Shown: positions 10,595 to 21,999, numbered from the stretch's first letter. The stretch is 64,000 bases of DNA from Antilocapra americana (GCA_007570785.1 ML664152.1:5760683-5824682); one strand, 5' to 3'. Numbers and translations: made by a program. Notes: generated by a model from the sequence alone, not told the origin.

Positions 10595-11895
10595 GTAAGA
10601 AGGGCCTAAACACCTCCATCCCTGGGAAGTTGACGAGCATCTTCACTTATGTCTGAGCCACAGCTCTTAGAGAGTGATAACTGGAAATGTTGCCTCAAGC
10701 ATTGGGCGAAATGTGAGGAGTATATGGGAACTGATTAGAGATGCTTGGGTGAAAATAAAGCCTTCTCCTAAGAGAAGGGTGTTGTTTTTGATATTTGACC
10801 TCTGGAAGCAGTTCAGTTCGAAAGGAGACAGAGAAAGTCATCACTCATGGTTTCATGGCACCCCATAAAGTGGTCAGTGATGGCTCCCTATTCCTCTCCT
10901 CCTCCACCCCCTGAAGAAGCTGGATCCTATCCTGTTAGAACCCCACTTCCTCCATCAAAGCAACTGCCTCTCCAGATAGGTGGCTGGGGGGAACCCCGTT
11001 CCCCTCTCCACGTCTCTTTCTAGAAGCTGGTACCCAGAGGTAGAGCTACAGGTGAGGCAGAGTGAAATGCCAAGAGAACCAGTGCCAACCAACCCGGAGA
11101 GGAGCCAGCCTCACCTTCAGTGACTGTGGGGCCACCATTCCTGCACATCTTCTCCGTCTGGGGCCTTCACAGGGCCGTCTTACCCCTCAGACTTCTTCCT
11201 CCACCGTCTTTAATGTGGAACTGCCAGGTCACGTGGTTTTTAGCAGCTACTTCCTACTGTCCTCATTACCAGGTTATCACATTGAGGTTTCATTGCCAGG
11301 GCAAAAAGGACCATCTAGTCAGAGCAAGTATTTTGCTGATCCACAACAGTGTAGCATTATCTGTGATTAAATATTCTTTTAAAAATTCTTCTGTACCATT
11401 TGGTAAACAGAAGTAGTCTACTTACTGAGACTGCCAGTGGAGGACGCAAAAGTGGTCAGGAGCTAGAAGTGGTGCTGTCTTAGGTGGGGACAGACATGGA
11501 GGTGAGGAGCAGGGCATGTGGGATGCCCCTGCTGTTCTGGGGGCAGGGGTCCAGAGGCGGGAGAGGCAGGTGACACCAGTCCTTTACGTCCCGGTAATGT
11601 GGAGTGTGGGTGACATCTGGGGGCATATCCAGACCGACTCCTCCTCTGCAGCCAGGTGCAGGGGCAGAATTACTGTCGACTTAGGGGTGATGAGTGACTT
11701 GGGGCGATGAAAGCGTGTGATGCCCAGTCATGGCTCAGCAAGGGGTACTATTCGGCTCGGGACAGTCTGGGCAAAGGAACCATCATGCCGGCATTTTCTA
11801 AAATCAGATGTATAGGGATAATTTGGTGAACAATTGGTTCTATGACTTCAGTCACCTGATGAAAACTTTTAGTGTACATTTGTGTTTGTGTGTGC
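10595..11895. other. Unassigned, GC-richer unique sequence
   Basis: No interspersed repeat is recognised across 1.3 kb. Short open frames at 11062-11370 and 11120-11416 overlap in two phases and have no family signature. It may contain old conserved or regulatory sequence. Confidence 0.4.
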
Positions 11896-11950
11896 AGACA
11901 TATATATATATATATATACATTATGTATGTGTGTGTGTGTGTATGTTGTA
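11896..11950. repeat. (TA)n(TG)n microsatellite
   Basis: A TA run is followed by a TG run, immediately left of an antisense SINE. A TA/CA run of matching kind lies on the SINE's other side, at 12121-12155. Confidence 0.9.
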
Positions 11951-12120
11951 TGTTCTGTCACTCAATCATTTCCAACTCTGACCCTGTGGTCTGTAGCCCA
12001 CCAGGTTCCTCTGTCCATGGGATTTCCCAGGCAAGAATACTGGAATGGTGGTTATTTTTCTCCTCTGTGTCTCCTGCATAGGCAGGCAGATTCTTTACCA
12101 CTAGCACCACCTGGAAAGCC
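11951..12120 (-). mobile_element. Bov-tA SINE, antisense
   Basis: It reads tgttctgtcactcaatcatt, then ggtctgtagcccaccaggtt, and ends with the reversed head (actagcaccacctggaaagc). It is sandwiched between two alternating purine-pyrimidine microsatellites. Confidence 0.88.
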
Positions 12121-12122
12121 TG

Positions 12123-12154
<32 letters not shown>

Positions 12155-12155
12155 G
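12121..12155. repeat. (TA)n(CA)n microsatellite
   Basis: tgtatatatatatatac is followed by a CA run. It is complementary in type to the TG run at 11896-11950. Confidence 0.9.
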
Positions 12156-12863
12156 AAATAAAGAAAAAATTGGAGAAAATTTTTTAAATTTTTGCCTTAA
12201 TTAACAATCAAGATAATCATGCAAGTTGTTGAATATTTTTAATGTTGTGCCTAGAAGTATGTGCAGTGTGGTAGTTACTGAATCTGTCATACTACTTTTT
12301 CAAAATCCTAATTTTTGACTGTTACAAGAATGTGTAGTGTACCACTTCTGCCATCTTTGTTTTTTCATTTACTTTTTCTTGTCAATCTGCATGTGTTCTC
12401 TTGCAGGCACCAACTGAACTCTCTTTATTTCTCCAGCTAGCATCAATGACTTTCCCTCCCCCATGTAGTACATTACTGCCTAGCCCACATTGTGTGGGCA
12501 CTTTCAGTGTGCAGGATGCATGAGTGGGTCATTCCAGGACCTCTGGACATTTGGAAGCAGCTGGATGGTGTCCAGTGTCTTATTTTTCATGCAAATGAAA
12601 GGAATCATATTAATCAGCCAAATTTGGTTAGTGTTGAAAGCCTTTTCTAAGTTTCTGAGTCATAAAATGATAGACAGATGTTACTTACTATAATCTGATG
12701 AGTTTTGAAGGTGAACAGTGATAGGAGTATTTTGAATGGACATGGTTTCTCAAGCAATTTGTAGTTTATATTCTAGCTATACTAAAGTTTCTGTCTTATA
12801 ACTTATGCTGTTAAATCTACATCCTGTCTCTAGAAATGTTGCCATTTTAGATTTGAAAGAAAG
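12156..12863. other. Unassigned unique sequence
   Basis: No gene or repeat family is recognised. Confidence 0.4.
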
Positions 12864-13030
12864 AAAAGTGAAGTCATTCAGTCATGTCCGACTCTTTGTG
12901 ACCCCATGGACTGTCGCCTGCCAGGCTCCCCCATCCATGGGATTTTTCCAGGAGTGGGTTGCCATACTCTCCTCCAGAGGATCTTTCCCACCCAGGGGAA
13001 GATCCACTTTAGATAGGAGAACCAGATATT
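12864..13030 (-). mobile_element. Bov-tA SINE, antisense, partial
   Basis: It starts aagtgaagtcattcagtcat and continues through the Bov-A body. A few bases are lost in ttttccaggagtgggttgcc, where caagaatactgg is expected. The tRNA-like head is missing or unrecognisable. Confidence 0.8.
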
Positions 13031-13289
13031 GAACTATGGTTTAGGTAATGGAATTTCTTGGAGAGCAGTAATATTTATTTAATAATAATAGAAACATAAA
13101 ATTCACCATATTACATCAATTGTTACTTTGTATCATTAATCTAAGACTGATGTTTAATCAGATATTTTGAACTATTCAATTTGGAACATTTAACATGCTA
13201 TTTTTATAGTTATTTTCTTAAATATGCCTGATAGAGAAACACTAGAGAAGATTCAAAACCACTTTGCATAAATAAGATATAAATAAAAT

Positions 13290-13530
13290 GCTTCCCTGAT
13301 AGCTCAGTTGGCAAAGAATCCTCCTGCAATGCAGGAGACTCGGTTTGATTCCTGGCGGGAAGATCTGCTGGAGAAGGGAAAGGCCCCTCACCAAGTATTC
13401 TTGGGTGTCCATTGTGGCTCAGATGGTAAAGAATCTGCCTGCAGTGTGGGAGACCTGGAGAATTCCAGGGACTGTAAAGTCCATGGGGTCACAAAGAGTC
13501 ACAAATGACTGAGTGACTTTCACTTTCACT
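13290..13530 (+). mobile_element. Dimeric Bov-tA SINE, sense
   Basis: Two tRNA-like heads occur in tandem: cttccctgatagctcagttg at 13290 and gtccattgtggctcagatgg at 13407. One Bov-A tail follows, ending gagtgactttcactttcact. The same dimer layout recurs at 29764-30071. Confidence 0.85.
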
Positions 13531-13962
13531 ATGGACTGTAGTCCTGCAGGCTCCTCTGTCCATGGAATTTTCCAGGGGGGAGGGAGGAGGGAGGGGGGAC
13601 CCGGAGGGGAAGCAAATGTAAACCCATGGTGATATCATGACAATGTATGGCAAAAACAATAAAAAAAAAAAAAAATAAGTGAATGAACAATAAAAAAAAA
13701 AGAATTTGATTTGTGGAAGTATGTAAATATTATAAAAAGGTTAAAAAAATCACAGCAAATAGAATCGCAAATAATTATAAAATAATACTTATCTTTTGAT
13801 CAAAGTGACAATAAAATATTTCAAAGGCAAAAAAAAAAAAAAAAAAGAATACTGGAGTGGATTGCCATTCCCTTCTCCAGGCGATCTTCCCGATGCAGGG
13901 ACTGACCCAGGATCTCCCGGGGCTTCTGCATTGCAGGCGGATTCTTTACTGCTGAGCCACTA
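13531..13962 (-). mobile_element. Bov-tA SINE, antisense, split by an L1
   Basis: The left part is 13531-13575 (atggactgtagtcctgcagg to ttttccag). The right part is about 13847-13962 (gaatactggagtggattgcc to ctgctgagccac). The break falls within the usual ttttccaggcaagaatactg. An L1 3' end with a second poly(A) fills the gap. Confidence 0.88.
13576..13846 (+). mobile_element. L1 3' end with 3' transduction, inside a SINE
   Basis: About 85 bp of ruminant L1 3' UTR start with the G-rich tract and run through tgatatcatgacaatgtatg to a first poly(A) at 13661-13675. Then 153 bp of non-L1 AT-rich sequence follow, and a second poly(A) at 13829-13846. AATAAA at 13810-13815 lies 13 nt before the second poly(A), as expected for a downstream genomic polyadenylation site. 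No clear target duplication was found. Confidence 0.8.
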
Positions 13963-14837
13963 TGCCTAGGTAGCGCAGTAAATCATCAAAATCACGAGAA
14001 ATGATGCTGATCGTTATTCCCGTGCCTGGAAACATTTTCCTTAATTGCCTTAACTTCCAGGACATCAAACAACTACCACAGAGGGAAGAAAAGAGAAATA
14101 TTAGGGAGAAAAGGTGCAGGAAGAGAGCATAAATTCTTCATGAAAGAGTCCATTAGACTGTAATCCTAGGAAAATGTCATCGATTTGACAGCTCCCAGTG
14201 TGTGCATCTGCGGCCAAACCTGAAGCTGTAACAAAATGAAACTTTTCTTTTTTCTTTCATTTCCTGTGTCTGTATTTGTAAAAGATTATGAGTGTGTGAC
14301 TTCTGGTACTTCAAATATAATTTTTAAAACCGTGCAGCTTTATTTTTTAATCTATTTTTAAAAGAAAAAACATATTGTAAATTCCCTTAGATTTTAAATT
14401 ATGCATCCCATATTTTTCATTTCCAAGCTTTTCATGTTTGTGTATATGCTAATGAAAGGCCTAATTGCAGATAATTGGCCTCGATCTGTCCCCAAACACT
14501 ACTTGCTGAAGTGAAAAACACTGTAAATTCTGAGTTTGGCTTTATACTCTTATTAGCCAGGGTTAGTTCATTCATCCATTTAGAAAGCATTTATCGAGCA
14601 CGTACTATATAATGGCTTTTCTCACTCTGACAAACGAGGACCTCTAATTGAAGTCCTCCAACCACATTCATTCTGAATCTCTGTCTTGGCTCAATGCAAT
14701 CAGAATCTCAGGCTTGGATTCTGGGAAGCCAGGAGTTCAAAAAAGGCCACGTGATCCTCAATTTTTTCACTTTATTATATTTTTTAAATTTTATTAAAAA
14801 ATAAGTTTAAATAGGTTTAAGGTACACATTTGTATAA
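13963..14837. other. Unassigned, with a short L2-like patch
   Basis: Mostly unrecognised. The segment 14565-14625 (ttcatccatttagaaagcat, then cgagcacgtactat) looks like the 3' tip of an antisense L2 or MIR. Confidence 0.4.
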
Positions 14838-14945
14838 GTGATTTATATATATTGTGATTTATTTATATATATGATTTATACATATATATATATGATTTAT
14901 ACATATATATATATATATATATATATAAATGATTTATATAGATTA
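14838..14945. repeat. AT-rich repeat with gatttata units
   Basis: Copies of tgatttatacatatatatat alternate with longer (TA)n. Plus-strand frames through it are low-complexity and are rejected as genes. Confidence 0.9.
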
Positions 14946-15287
14946 GGAAACAATCACCACAATAGGTTTAGAGAGATCCATCATCTTTGTGTTGTTCAGT
15001 TGTGTCCAACTCTGTATGCGGCCATGGACTGCAGCACGCCAGGTTTCCCTGTCCTTCAACAACTCCAGGAGCTTGCACAGACTGACGTCCATCGAGTTGG
15101 TGATGCCATCCAACCATCTCACCTTCTGTCATCCCCTTCTCCTCCCACCTTCAATCTTTCCCAGCTTCAGTATGTTTTCCGGTGAGTTGGCACTTTGCAT
15201 CAGGTGGCCAAGGTATTGGAGCTTTAGCTTCAGCATCAGTCCTTCCAATAAATATTCAGAGTCGATTTCCTTCAGAATTGACTGATT

Positions 15288-16458
15288 TTATCCCCTTGCT
15301 AACCAAGGGACTCTCAAGAATCTTCTCCAACACCACAATTCAAAACCATCAATTCTTAAGTGTTCAGCATTCTTTATAGCCCAACTCTCACATCCGTATA
15401 TGACTACTGGAAAATCCACTGTTTTGATTAGATGGAACTTTGTCAGCAAAGTGAATTCTCTGTTTTTTAATACGATGTCTAGGCTTGTCATAGCTCTTCT
15501 TCCAAGGAGCAAGCATCTTTTAATTTCAAGGCTGTAGTGACCATCTGCAGTGATTTTGGAGTCCCCCAAAATAAAGTCTGTCACTGTTTCTATTGATTCC
15601 CCGTCTATTTGCCATGAAATTATGGAAACAGATGACATGATCTTCATTTTCTGAATGTTGAGTTTTAAGTGGGCTTCTCCACTCTCCTCTTTCACTTTCA
15701 TCAAGAGGCTCTTTAGTTCTTCATTTTCTGCCATAAGGGTGGTGTCATCTGCATATCTGAGGTTATTGATATTTCTTCTGGTAGTCTTGATTCCAGCTTG
15801 TGCTTCATCTAGCCCAGGGTTTCTCATGATGTACTCTGCATATAAGTTAAATAATTAGGATGACATTATACAGCCTTGACAAACTCTTTCCCTAATTTGG
15901 AACCAGTCTCTTTTCCCATGTCCAGTTCTTGCTATTGCTTCCTGATCTACATACACATTTCTCAAGAGCCTGCTCAGGTGGTCTGATATTCCCATCTCTT
16001 GAAGAATTTCCCATGGTTTGCTGTGATCCACACAGTCAAAGCCTTTGGCATAGACAATAAAGCAGAAATAGATGTTTTTCTGGAACTCTCTTGCTTTTTC
16101 AGTAATTCAGTGGATGTTGACAATTTGATCTCTGGTTCCTCTGCCTTTTCTAAAACTGGCTTGAACATCTGGAATTTCATGGTTCACGTACTGTTGAAGT
16201 CTGGCTTGGAGAATTTTGAGCATTACTTTACTAGCGTGTGAGATGAGTGCAACTGTGTGATAGTATGAGCATTCTTCGGCATTGCCTTTCTTCGGAACTG
16301 GAATGAAAACTGACCTTTTCCAGTCCTGTGGCCACTGCTGAGTTTTCCAAATTTGCTGGCATATTGAGTGCAGCACTTTCACAGCATCACCTTTTAGGAT
16401 TTGAAATAGCTCAACTGAAATTCCATCACCTCCATTAGCTTTGTTCATAGTGATGCTT
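15288..16458 (-). pseudogene. BovB reverse transcriptase region, broken
   Basis: The catalytic motif LRYADDTTLMA is intact at about 15730-15760. The finger/palm part (GDGISVELFQILKGDAV, then SVFIPVPKKGN) lies at 16107-16448, and the C-terminal part, with CESWAIKNAEHLRIDGFELW, is at 15310-15410. The frame is broken between 15830 and 16000. The role in the parent element is to copy its RNA at a nicked chromosomal target. This copy cannot make a full protein. Confidence 0.88.
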
Positions 16459-16460
16459 TC

Positions 16461-16711
16461 TTTTTTTTAAATATATATATTTATTTATTTTCTTTACATT
16501 ATTGTGTTGATTTTGTCATACATTGACATGAATCTGCCATGGGTATACATGTGTTCCCCTTCTAGAACCCCCCTCCCACCTCCCTCCCAATTCCATCCCT
16601 CTGAGTCATCCCGGTGCACTAGCCCTGAGCACCCTGAATCATGTAGCAATCCTGGGCTGGCAATTTATTTCACATATGATAATTTACATGTTTCAATGCC
16701 GTTCTCCCATT
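16461..16711 (-). mobile_element. L1 3' end inserted into BovB
   Basis: A T-run at 16461-16468 (the antisense poly(A)) is followed by gttgattttgtcatacattg and ccatgggtatacatgtgttc, the ruminant L1 3' UTR. BovB reads tgatgctttc before it and ttctaaggctcacttg after it, and normally these are contiguous. A short repeated ttct at the joint may be the target duplication. Confidence 0.9.
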
Positions 16712-16712
16712 T

Positions 16713-17335
16713 TCTAAGGCTCACTTGACTTCACATTCCAGGATGTCTGGCTCTAGGTGAGTGATCACACCATCATGATTATTTGGGTCGTGAAGATCTT
16801 TTTGGTATAGTTTTTCTGTGTATTCTTGCCACCTCTTCTTAATATCTTCTGCTTCTGTTAGGTCTGTACCATTTCTGTCCTTTATTGAGCCCATCTTTGC
16901 ATGAAATATTCCCTTGATATCTTCAATTTTTGTGAAGAGATCTGTAGTCTTTCCCATTCTGTTGTTTTCCTCTGTTTCTTTGCACTGATCGCTGATGAAG
17001 GCTTTGTTACCTCTCCTTGCTCTTCTTTGGAACTCTGCATTCAGATGGGTATATTGTTCCTTTTCTCCTTTCATTTTTGTTTCTCTTCTTTTCACAGCTA
17101 TTTGTTAGGCCTCCTCATATGGCCATTTTGCTTTTTTGCAATTCTTTTTCTTGGGGATGGTCTTGATCCCTGCCTCCTGTACAGTGTCATGAACCTCCAT
17201 CCATAGTTCATCAGGTACTCTGTCTATCAGATCTAATCCCTTGTATCTATTTCTCACTTCCTCTGTATAATCATAAGGGATTTGATTTAGGTCATACCTG
17301 AATGGTCTAGTGGTTTTCCCTACTTTCTTCATTTA
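16713..17335 (-). pseudogene. BovB region between endonuclease and reverse transcriptase
   Basis: Two open pieces are visible. 17105-17332 reads MKKVGKTTRPFRYDLNQIPY and so on. 16721-17095 contains KKRWQEYTEKLYQKDLHDPN, a stretch typical of RTE-type elements. They are in different frames, so the original ORF is disrupted here. It connects the nuclease and polymerase parts of the element. Confidence 0.8.
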
Positions 17336-17339
17336 AGTC

Positions 17340-18032
17340 TGAACTGCTCAATAAGGAGTTCATGATCTGAGCCACAGTCAGCTCCTGGTCTTGTTTTTGC
17401 TGACTGTATAGAGCTTCTCCATCTTTGGCTGCAAAGAGTATAATCAGTATGACTTCGTTATTGCCCATCTGGTGATGTCCATGTGTAGAGTCTTCTCTTG
17501 TGTTGTTGGAAGAGGGTGTTTGCTATCACCAGTGCGTTCTCTTGGCAAAACACATTAGCCTTTACTCTGCTTTATTGTGTACTCCAAGGCCAAATTTGCC
17601 TGTTACTCCAGGTAACTCTTGTCTTCCTACTTTTGCATTCCAGTCTCCTATAATGAAAAGGACATCTTTTTTGGGCGTTAGCTCTAGAAGGTCTTATAGA
17701 TCTTCATAGAACCATACAACTTCAGCTTCTTCAGCATTACTGGTTGGGGCACAGACTTGGATTACTGTGATAATGAATGATTTACCTTGGAAACGAACAG
17801 AGATCATTCTCTTGTAATTGAGGTTGCATCGAAATGCTGTATTTAGGACTATTTTGTCGACCATGATGACTACTGCATTTCTTCTAAGGGATTCCTGCCC
17901 AGAGTGGTAGATATAATGGTCATCTGAATTAAATTCACCCATTCCAGTACATCTTAGTTCGCTGATTCCTAAAATGTCAACATTCACTCTTGCCATCTCC
18001 TGTTTGACCACTTCCATTTTGCCTTGATTCAT
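17340..18032 (-). pseudogene. BovB APE-type endonuclease region, broken
   Basis: The open piece at 17694-18032 begins MNQGKMEVVKQEMARVNVDI and contains ISELRCTGMGEF, where the glutamate corresponds to the metal-binding residue of APE-like nucleases. The C-terminal half, at about 17340-17480, matches the fragment at the left edge of the window, which carries the SDH motif. In an active element this domain nicks target DNA to prime reverse transcription. Confidence 0.85.
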
Positions 18033-19165
18033 GGATCTAATATTCCAGGTTCCTATGCAATATTTCTCTTAGCAGCCTTGGACTTTTCTTCTATCAATAG
18101 TCACATCCACAACTGGGTGTTGTTTTTGCTTTGGCTGCATCTTTTCATTCTTTCTGGAGTTATTTCTTCATTGATCTCCAGGAGCATATTGGGCAGCTAC
18201 CCACCTGGATGATTTACTTTTTCTGTCATATCTTTTTGCCTTTTCATACTGTTCATGGGGTTCTCAAGGCAAGAATACTGAAGTGGTTTGCCCTTCCCTC
18301 CTCCAGTGGCCCACGCTTTGTCAGAATTCTCCATCATGACCCTTCCTTCTTGGGTGTCCCCAGAGGGCATGGCTCATAGTTTCGTTGAGTTAAACAAGGC
18401 TGTGGTCCATGTGATCAGTGTGGTTAGTTTTCTGTGATTGTGGTTTTCAGTCTGTCTGCCCTCTGACGGAGAAGGATAAGAGGCTTATGAAAGCTTCCTG
18501 ATGGGAGAGTCTGACTGAGAGGCATACTGGGTCTTGTTTTGATGGGCAGAGCCGTGTTCAGTAAATCTTTAATCCAATTTTCTCTTGATATGTGGAGCCG
18601 TGTTCCCTCCCTGCTATTTACCTGGGGGCAAACTATGGTGGAGGTAATGAAGACAATGGTGACCTCTTTCCAAAGGTCCCAGGCACGTCCTGCTACACTC
18701 ACTGCCCCCAGCCCTGCAGCGGGCCACCACCGACGCTTGCTTCTGCTGGAGACTCCTGGGCATTCCTGGGGAAGTCTGTGTCAGTCTCCTGTGGGGCCAC
18801 TGCTCCTTTCTCCTGGGTCCTGGTGCATACATGGTTCTGTTTGTGCCCTCCAAGAGTCTATTTCTGAGTCCTGTGTAAGTTCTGGCAGCTCTATGGTAGG
18901 GATAATGGTGACTTCCTCCAAGAGGGTTTATGCCATACCCAGGCCTGTTGCACCCAGAGCCCGTGGCAGTCAACTGCTGGCCCATGCCTCCACAGGAGAC
19001 CCTCAAACACTGTTCTGTCTCAGTCTCTGTGGGGTCCTTGGGTCCTGGTGCACACAAGGTTCGTTTGAGCCCTCTGGGTGTCTCTGGGAGGAATAGGGTT
19101 TGATTCTAAATGTAAATTCACCCTCCTACTGTCTTGTTGGAGCTTCTCCTTTGCCCTTGGGTGTG
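18033..19165 (-). mobile_element. BovB 5' region (non-coding)
   Basis: It carries wording known from 5' regions of long BovB copies: ggttctcaaggcaagaatac, then gtcagaattctccatcatga and ggcatggctcatagtttcgt. It is GC-richer (about 18660-19080) than the ORF part. Open frames on both strands here (up to 185 codons) are a by-product of composition. Few BovB copies keep this 5' part, since most are truncated. Confidence 0.7.
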
Positions 19166-19225
19166 GGGTCATTAAGATCCGTTTTGTATAGTTCTGTGTA
19201 TTCTTGCCATCCATCTTCTTATATG

Positions 19226-19780
19226 GGTATAATTGTGAAATGAAATGTTTTCTGCTTTATGCTCTATCAATAAACAGTTCTTTTTCAAATGCAAGTTTCT
19301 GAGCCCTGGTGAAACAAAGATAGCTGTCTGGAAGCCATTAGCTCTTTCCTTCCAGGTCAGCACTTAGGAGCTGCTGGGTTGGGAAGGATGTAAGAGGAAA
19401 GGTAGTCTTTTAACACTCAGATTGTCTGACCCTTCCTGCAAACTAGTATATAGCCTGACTCCTCCCCTGCCTCCTTTGAGTCAGCTCTCTTGTAGTCATC
19501 TGAGATACTGTCTCCCAGACTCCAGTCCTAAGATTCCCCAAAGTTCTCCTGCGGATGAGAATTCAGAGGATCTACTTTCTCAACCTGTTTCCTATACATC
19601 ACACGGCAGTTGTAAGTATAGTCATCGTGTTTTGTTTACACCTAGGACTTACTTATCTTCTAACTGGAAGTCTGTGCCTTTTGACCACCTTCCTCTGACC
19701 CCCTCCCCACAATGATTCTTATCCACAGTGAGCCTCATTTTCACTGTAGAGCAGATGTGGATGAAATGGACCATATGTCA
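19226..19780. other. Unassigned unique sequence
   Basis: No gene or repeat family is recognised. Confidence 0.4.
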
Positions 19781-20112
19781 GGTCAGCTCATGCTGTGACA
19801 ACAAAATAGGACAGAGTAGGTGGCTTAAACAACAGAAATATATTTTCTCACTGTCATGGAGGTCGGAAGTCCAAGATCAAGGTGTGGGCAGGGCTGGTCT
19901 CCTGAGACCCTCTCCTTGGCTTCTCCCTGCCCCATCACGTGGTCTTTCATCTGTGAGTACACCACTGGCATCTCTCCATATGTCCGTATTTCCTCTTCTT
20001 ATTAGGGCAAAAGTTGGAATGTGTTGGGACCTACTCTAATGGCCTCATTTTAACTCAATTACCTCTTTGAAGAACCCAGCTGCAGTCACATTCTGAAGTA
20101 CTGAGGGGGGAT
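19781..20112 (-). mobile_element. MaLR-type solo LTR, antisense
   Basis: It reads ggtggcttaaacaacagaaa, then aggtcggaagtccaagatca, and ends cattctgaagtactgagggg. On the minus strand this gives the familiar mammalian apparent LTR with its aataaatttctgttgtttaa-like end. No internal region is present, so it is a solitary LTR of an ancient endogenous element. The subfamily is not assigned. Confidence 0.7.
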
Positions 20113-20643
20113 AGAAATGGAGGGGAGTGAAAAAACTCAGCCCATACCAGGGCAGAAGAGCCCGCCTTTGGCTGCAATAGGCCAGTTAGCTGAGTCTCGG
20201 CCATTCCAAGCCAGTGTTTCCCAGTCTGCTTTGTTAAAGCTTCAGGTGTTCTATGGGTATAATTTTCTCACTTTAAATCATCACAGCTCAGTTAAGATTC
20301 TGAGAAGTCCTCCAAAGGAGACTGGTGTAACAATCTAACCCAGGGTATCACAAGATTATTGAATCATGATGCTCCAGTGTTTGCGAAATTCCTAAATGAA
20401 GTGAAACAAGAGGTCAGGGGCCTGAAGGAAGGCCACCCAAGTGTGAGTTACAAATGAGACTGACAACTTGCTTTACGAAATTCAAGATATTGGAAAATAT
20501 TAAGTTTCTGCTACTTGCCCTACTACTAGCAGGCAGTAGCCATCATGCAAATCCAACCCACACCAACATGACCTGCATTCAGGAATGGCTATATTCTATT
20601 ACATGCCACAGTTTCTCCCTCCATCCACGCATCTGTCCATCCA
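20113..20643. other. Unassigned unique sequence
   Basis: No gene or repeat family is recognised. A 99-codon frame starting at 20454 runs into the BovB at 20644 and has no signature. Confidence 0.4.
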
Positions 20644-20910
20644 CTTGTTCAGTGGCTAACTTGTGTCCAACTAACTCTTGGCTACCCCAAGGACTTCAAC
20701 AGGCCAGGCTCCCTTGTCCTTCACTTTGTCCTGGAGTTTGCTCAATTTCATAGTCAGTGGTTCTATCTAAACATCTCATCCTCTGTCATACCCTCCTCCT
20801 TTTCCCCGCAGTCTTTCCGAGCATCAGGGTCTTTTCCATCAGTTGGTTAAAGTATTGGAGTTTCAGCAATATTCATTCAGTGAATATTCAGGGTTGATTT
20901 CCCTTGGGTT

Positions 20911-21051
20911 GGGGCTTCCATTGTAGCTTAGCTGGTAAAGAACCCTCCTGAAATGCTGGAGACCTGGGTTTGATCCCTGGGTTGGGAAGGTCCCCTGGAG
21001 AAGGGAAAGGCTACCCACTCCAGTATTCTGACCTGGAGAATTCCATGGACT
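20911..21051 (+). mobile_element. Bov-tA SINE, sense, inside BovB
   Basis: It has a tRNA-like head (ggcttccattgtagcttagc), ctgggtttgatccctgggtt, and an end at ttccatggactg. The flanking BovB reads gatttcccttggg on the left and gatctccttgctgtccaagg on the right, which are normally close together. The SINE lacks its tail part. Confidence 0.85.
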
Positions 21052-21525
21052 GAGCTTGATCTCCTTGCTGTCCAAGGAACTCTCAAGAGTCTACTTCAGC
21101 ACCACAGTTCAAAAGCAGCAATGCTTCAGCACTCAGCTTTCTTTGTGGTCCATCTCTCACATCCACACATGACTACTGGAAAACCCATAGCTTAAACTAT
21201 ACAGACTGTTGGCAAAGTGATGTCTGTGCTTTTTATTATGCTGTCTAGGTCTGTCTTAGCTTTCCTTCCAAGGAACAAGTGTCTTTTAATTTCATGACTG
21301 CAGTCACCATCCACAGTGATTTTGGAGCCCAAGAAAACAATATCTTCACTACTTCCTCATTTTCCCCTTCCTATTTGACTCTGAATGATGAGATTGGATG
21401 CCATGATCTTAGTTTTTTGAATGTTGAGTTTTAAGCCAGTTTATCCACTCTTGTCTTTTACTCTTAAGAGGCTCTTTAGTTCCTCTTCACTTTCTGCCAT
21501 TAGAGTGGTATCATCTGCCTATCTG

Positions 21526-21857
21526 TTTAGTTCTGTTCAGTTGCTCAGTCATGTCCAACTCTTTGCAACCCCATGGACTGCAGCAGGCCAGGCTTCCCTG
21601 TCCAGTACCAACTCCCAGAGCCTGCCGAAACTCATGTCCATTGAGTCAATGATGCCATCTAACCATCTTCTCCTCTGTCGTTCCCTTCTTTTGCCTTCAA
21701 TCTTTCCCAGCATCACAGTCCTTTCCAGTGAGTTGGCTCTTTGAATCAGGTGACCAAAGTAATAGAGCTTCAGCTTCAAGCATCAGTCCTTCCAGTGAAT
21801 ATTCAGGACTGATTTTATTTAGGATTGACTGATTTAATCTCCTTGTTGTCCAAGGGG
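21526..21857 (-). mobile_element. BovB 3' fragment nested inside BovB
   Basis: A fresh 3' tip (ttctgttcagttgctcagtc) appears in the middle of another BovB, between catctgcctatctg and gttgttgatattta. About 330 bp are present, ending at ttgttgtccaagg. It is less diverged than the surrounding copy, so it is the later insertion. Confidence 0.85.
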
Positions 21858-21999
21858 TTGTTGATATTTATTTTGGCAACTTTGATTCCAGCTTGTGATT
21901 CATTCAGCCCGGCATTTCACATGATGTACTCTGCATAGAAGTTAAATAAGCAGGGTGACAAAATATAGCCTTGATGTACTCCTTTCCCAATTTAGAACC

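Larger units (their letters stand above)
14990..19225 (-). mobile_element. Long BovB LINE, antisense, nearly complete but broken
   Basis: Read on the minus strand this has a 5' region (about 19165-18033), an APE-type endonuclease (18032-17340), a linker (17335-16713), a reverse transcriptase (16458-15288) and the SINE-like 3' tip at 14990. An L1 3' end interrupts it at 16461-16711. Stops and frameshifts break the ORF into several pieces. The last part, about 19168-19225, resembles an ORF segment seen again at 16793-16840, so the 5' edge is rearranged. RTE/BovB elements are known for patchy, horizontally transferred distribution among vertebrates. Confidence 0.92.

Noticed and set aside
11062..11416. 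Two overlapping plus-strand frames of about 100 codons
   Set aside because: Two phases are open at once without splice-site or domain support. Most likely chance in GC-richer DNA.
18539..19096. 185-codon plus and 147-codon minus frames
   Set aside because: Both lie in the GC-rich 5' region of the BovB and overlap each other. The composition explains them.
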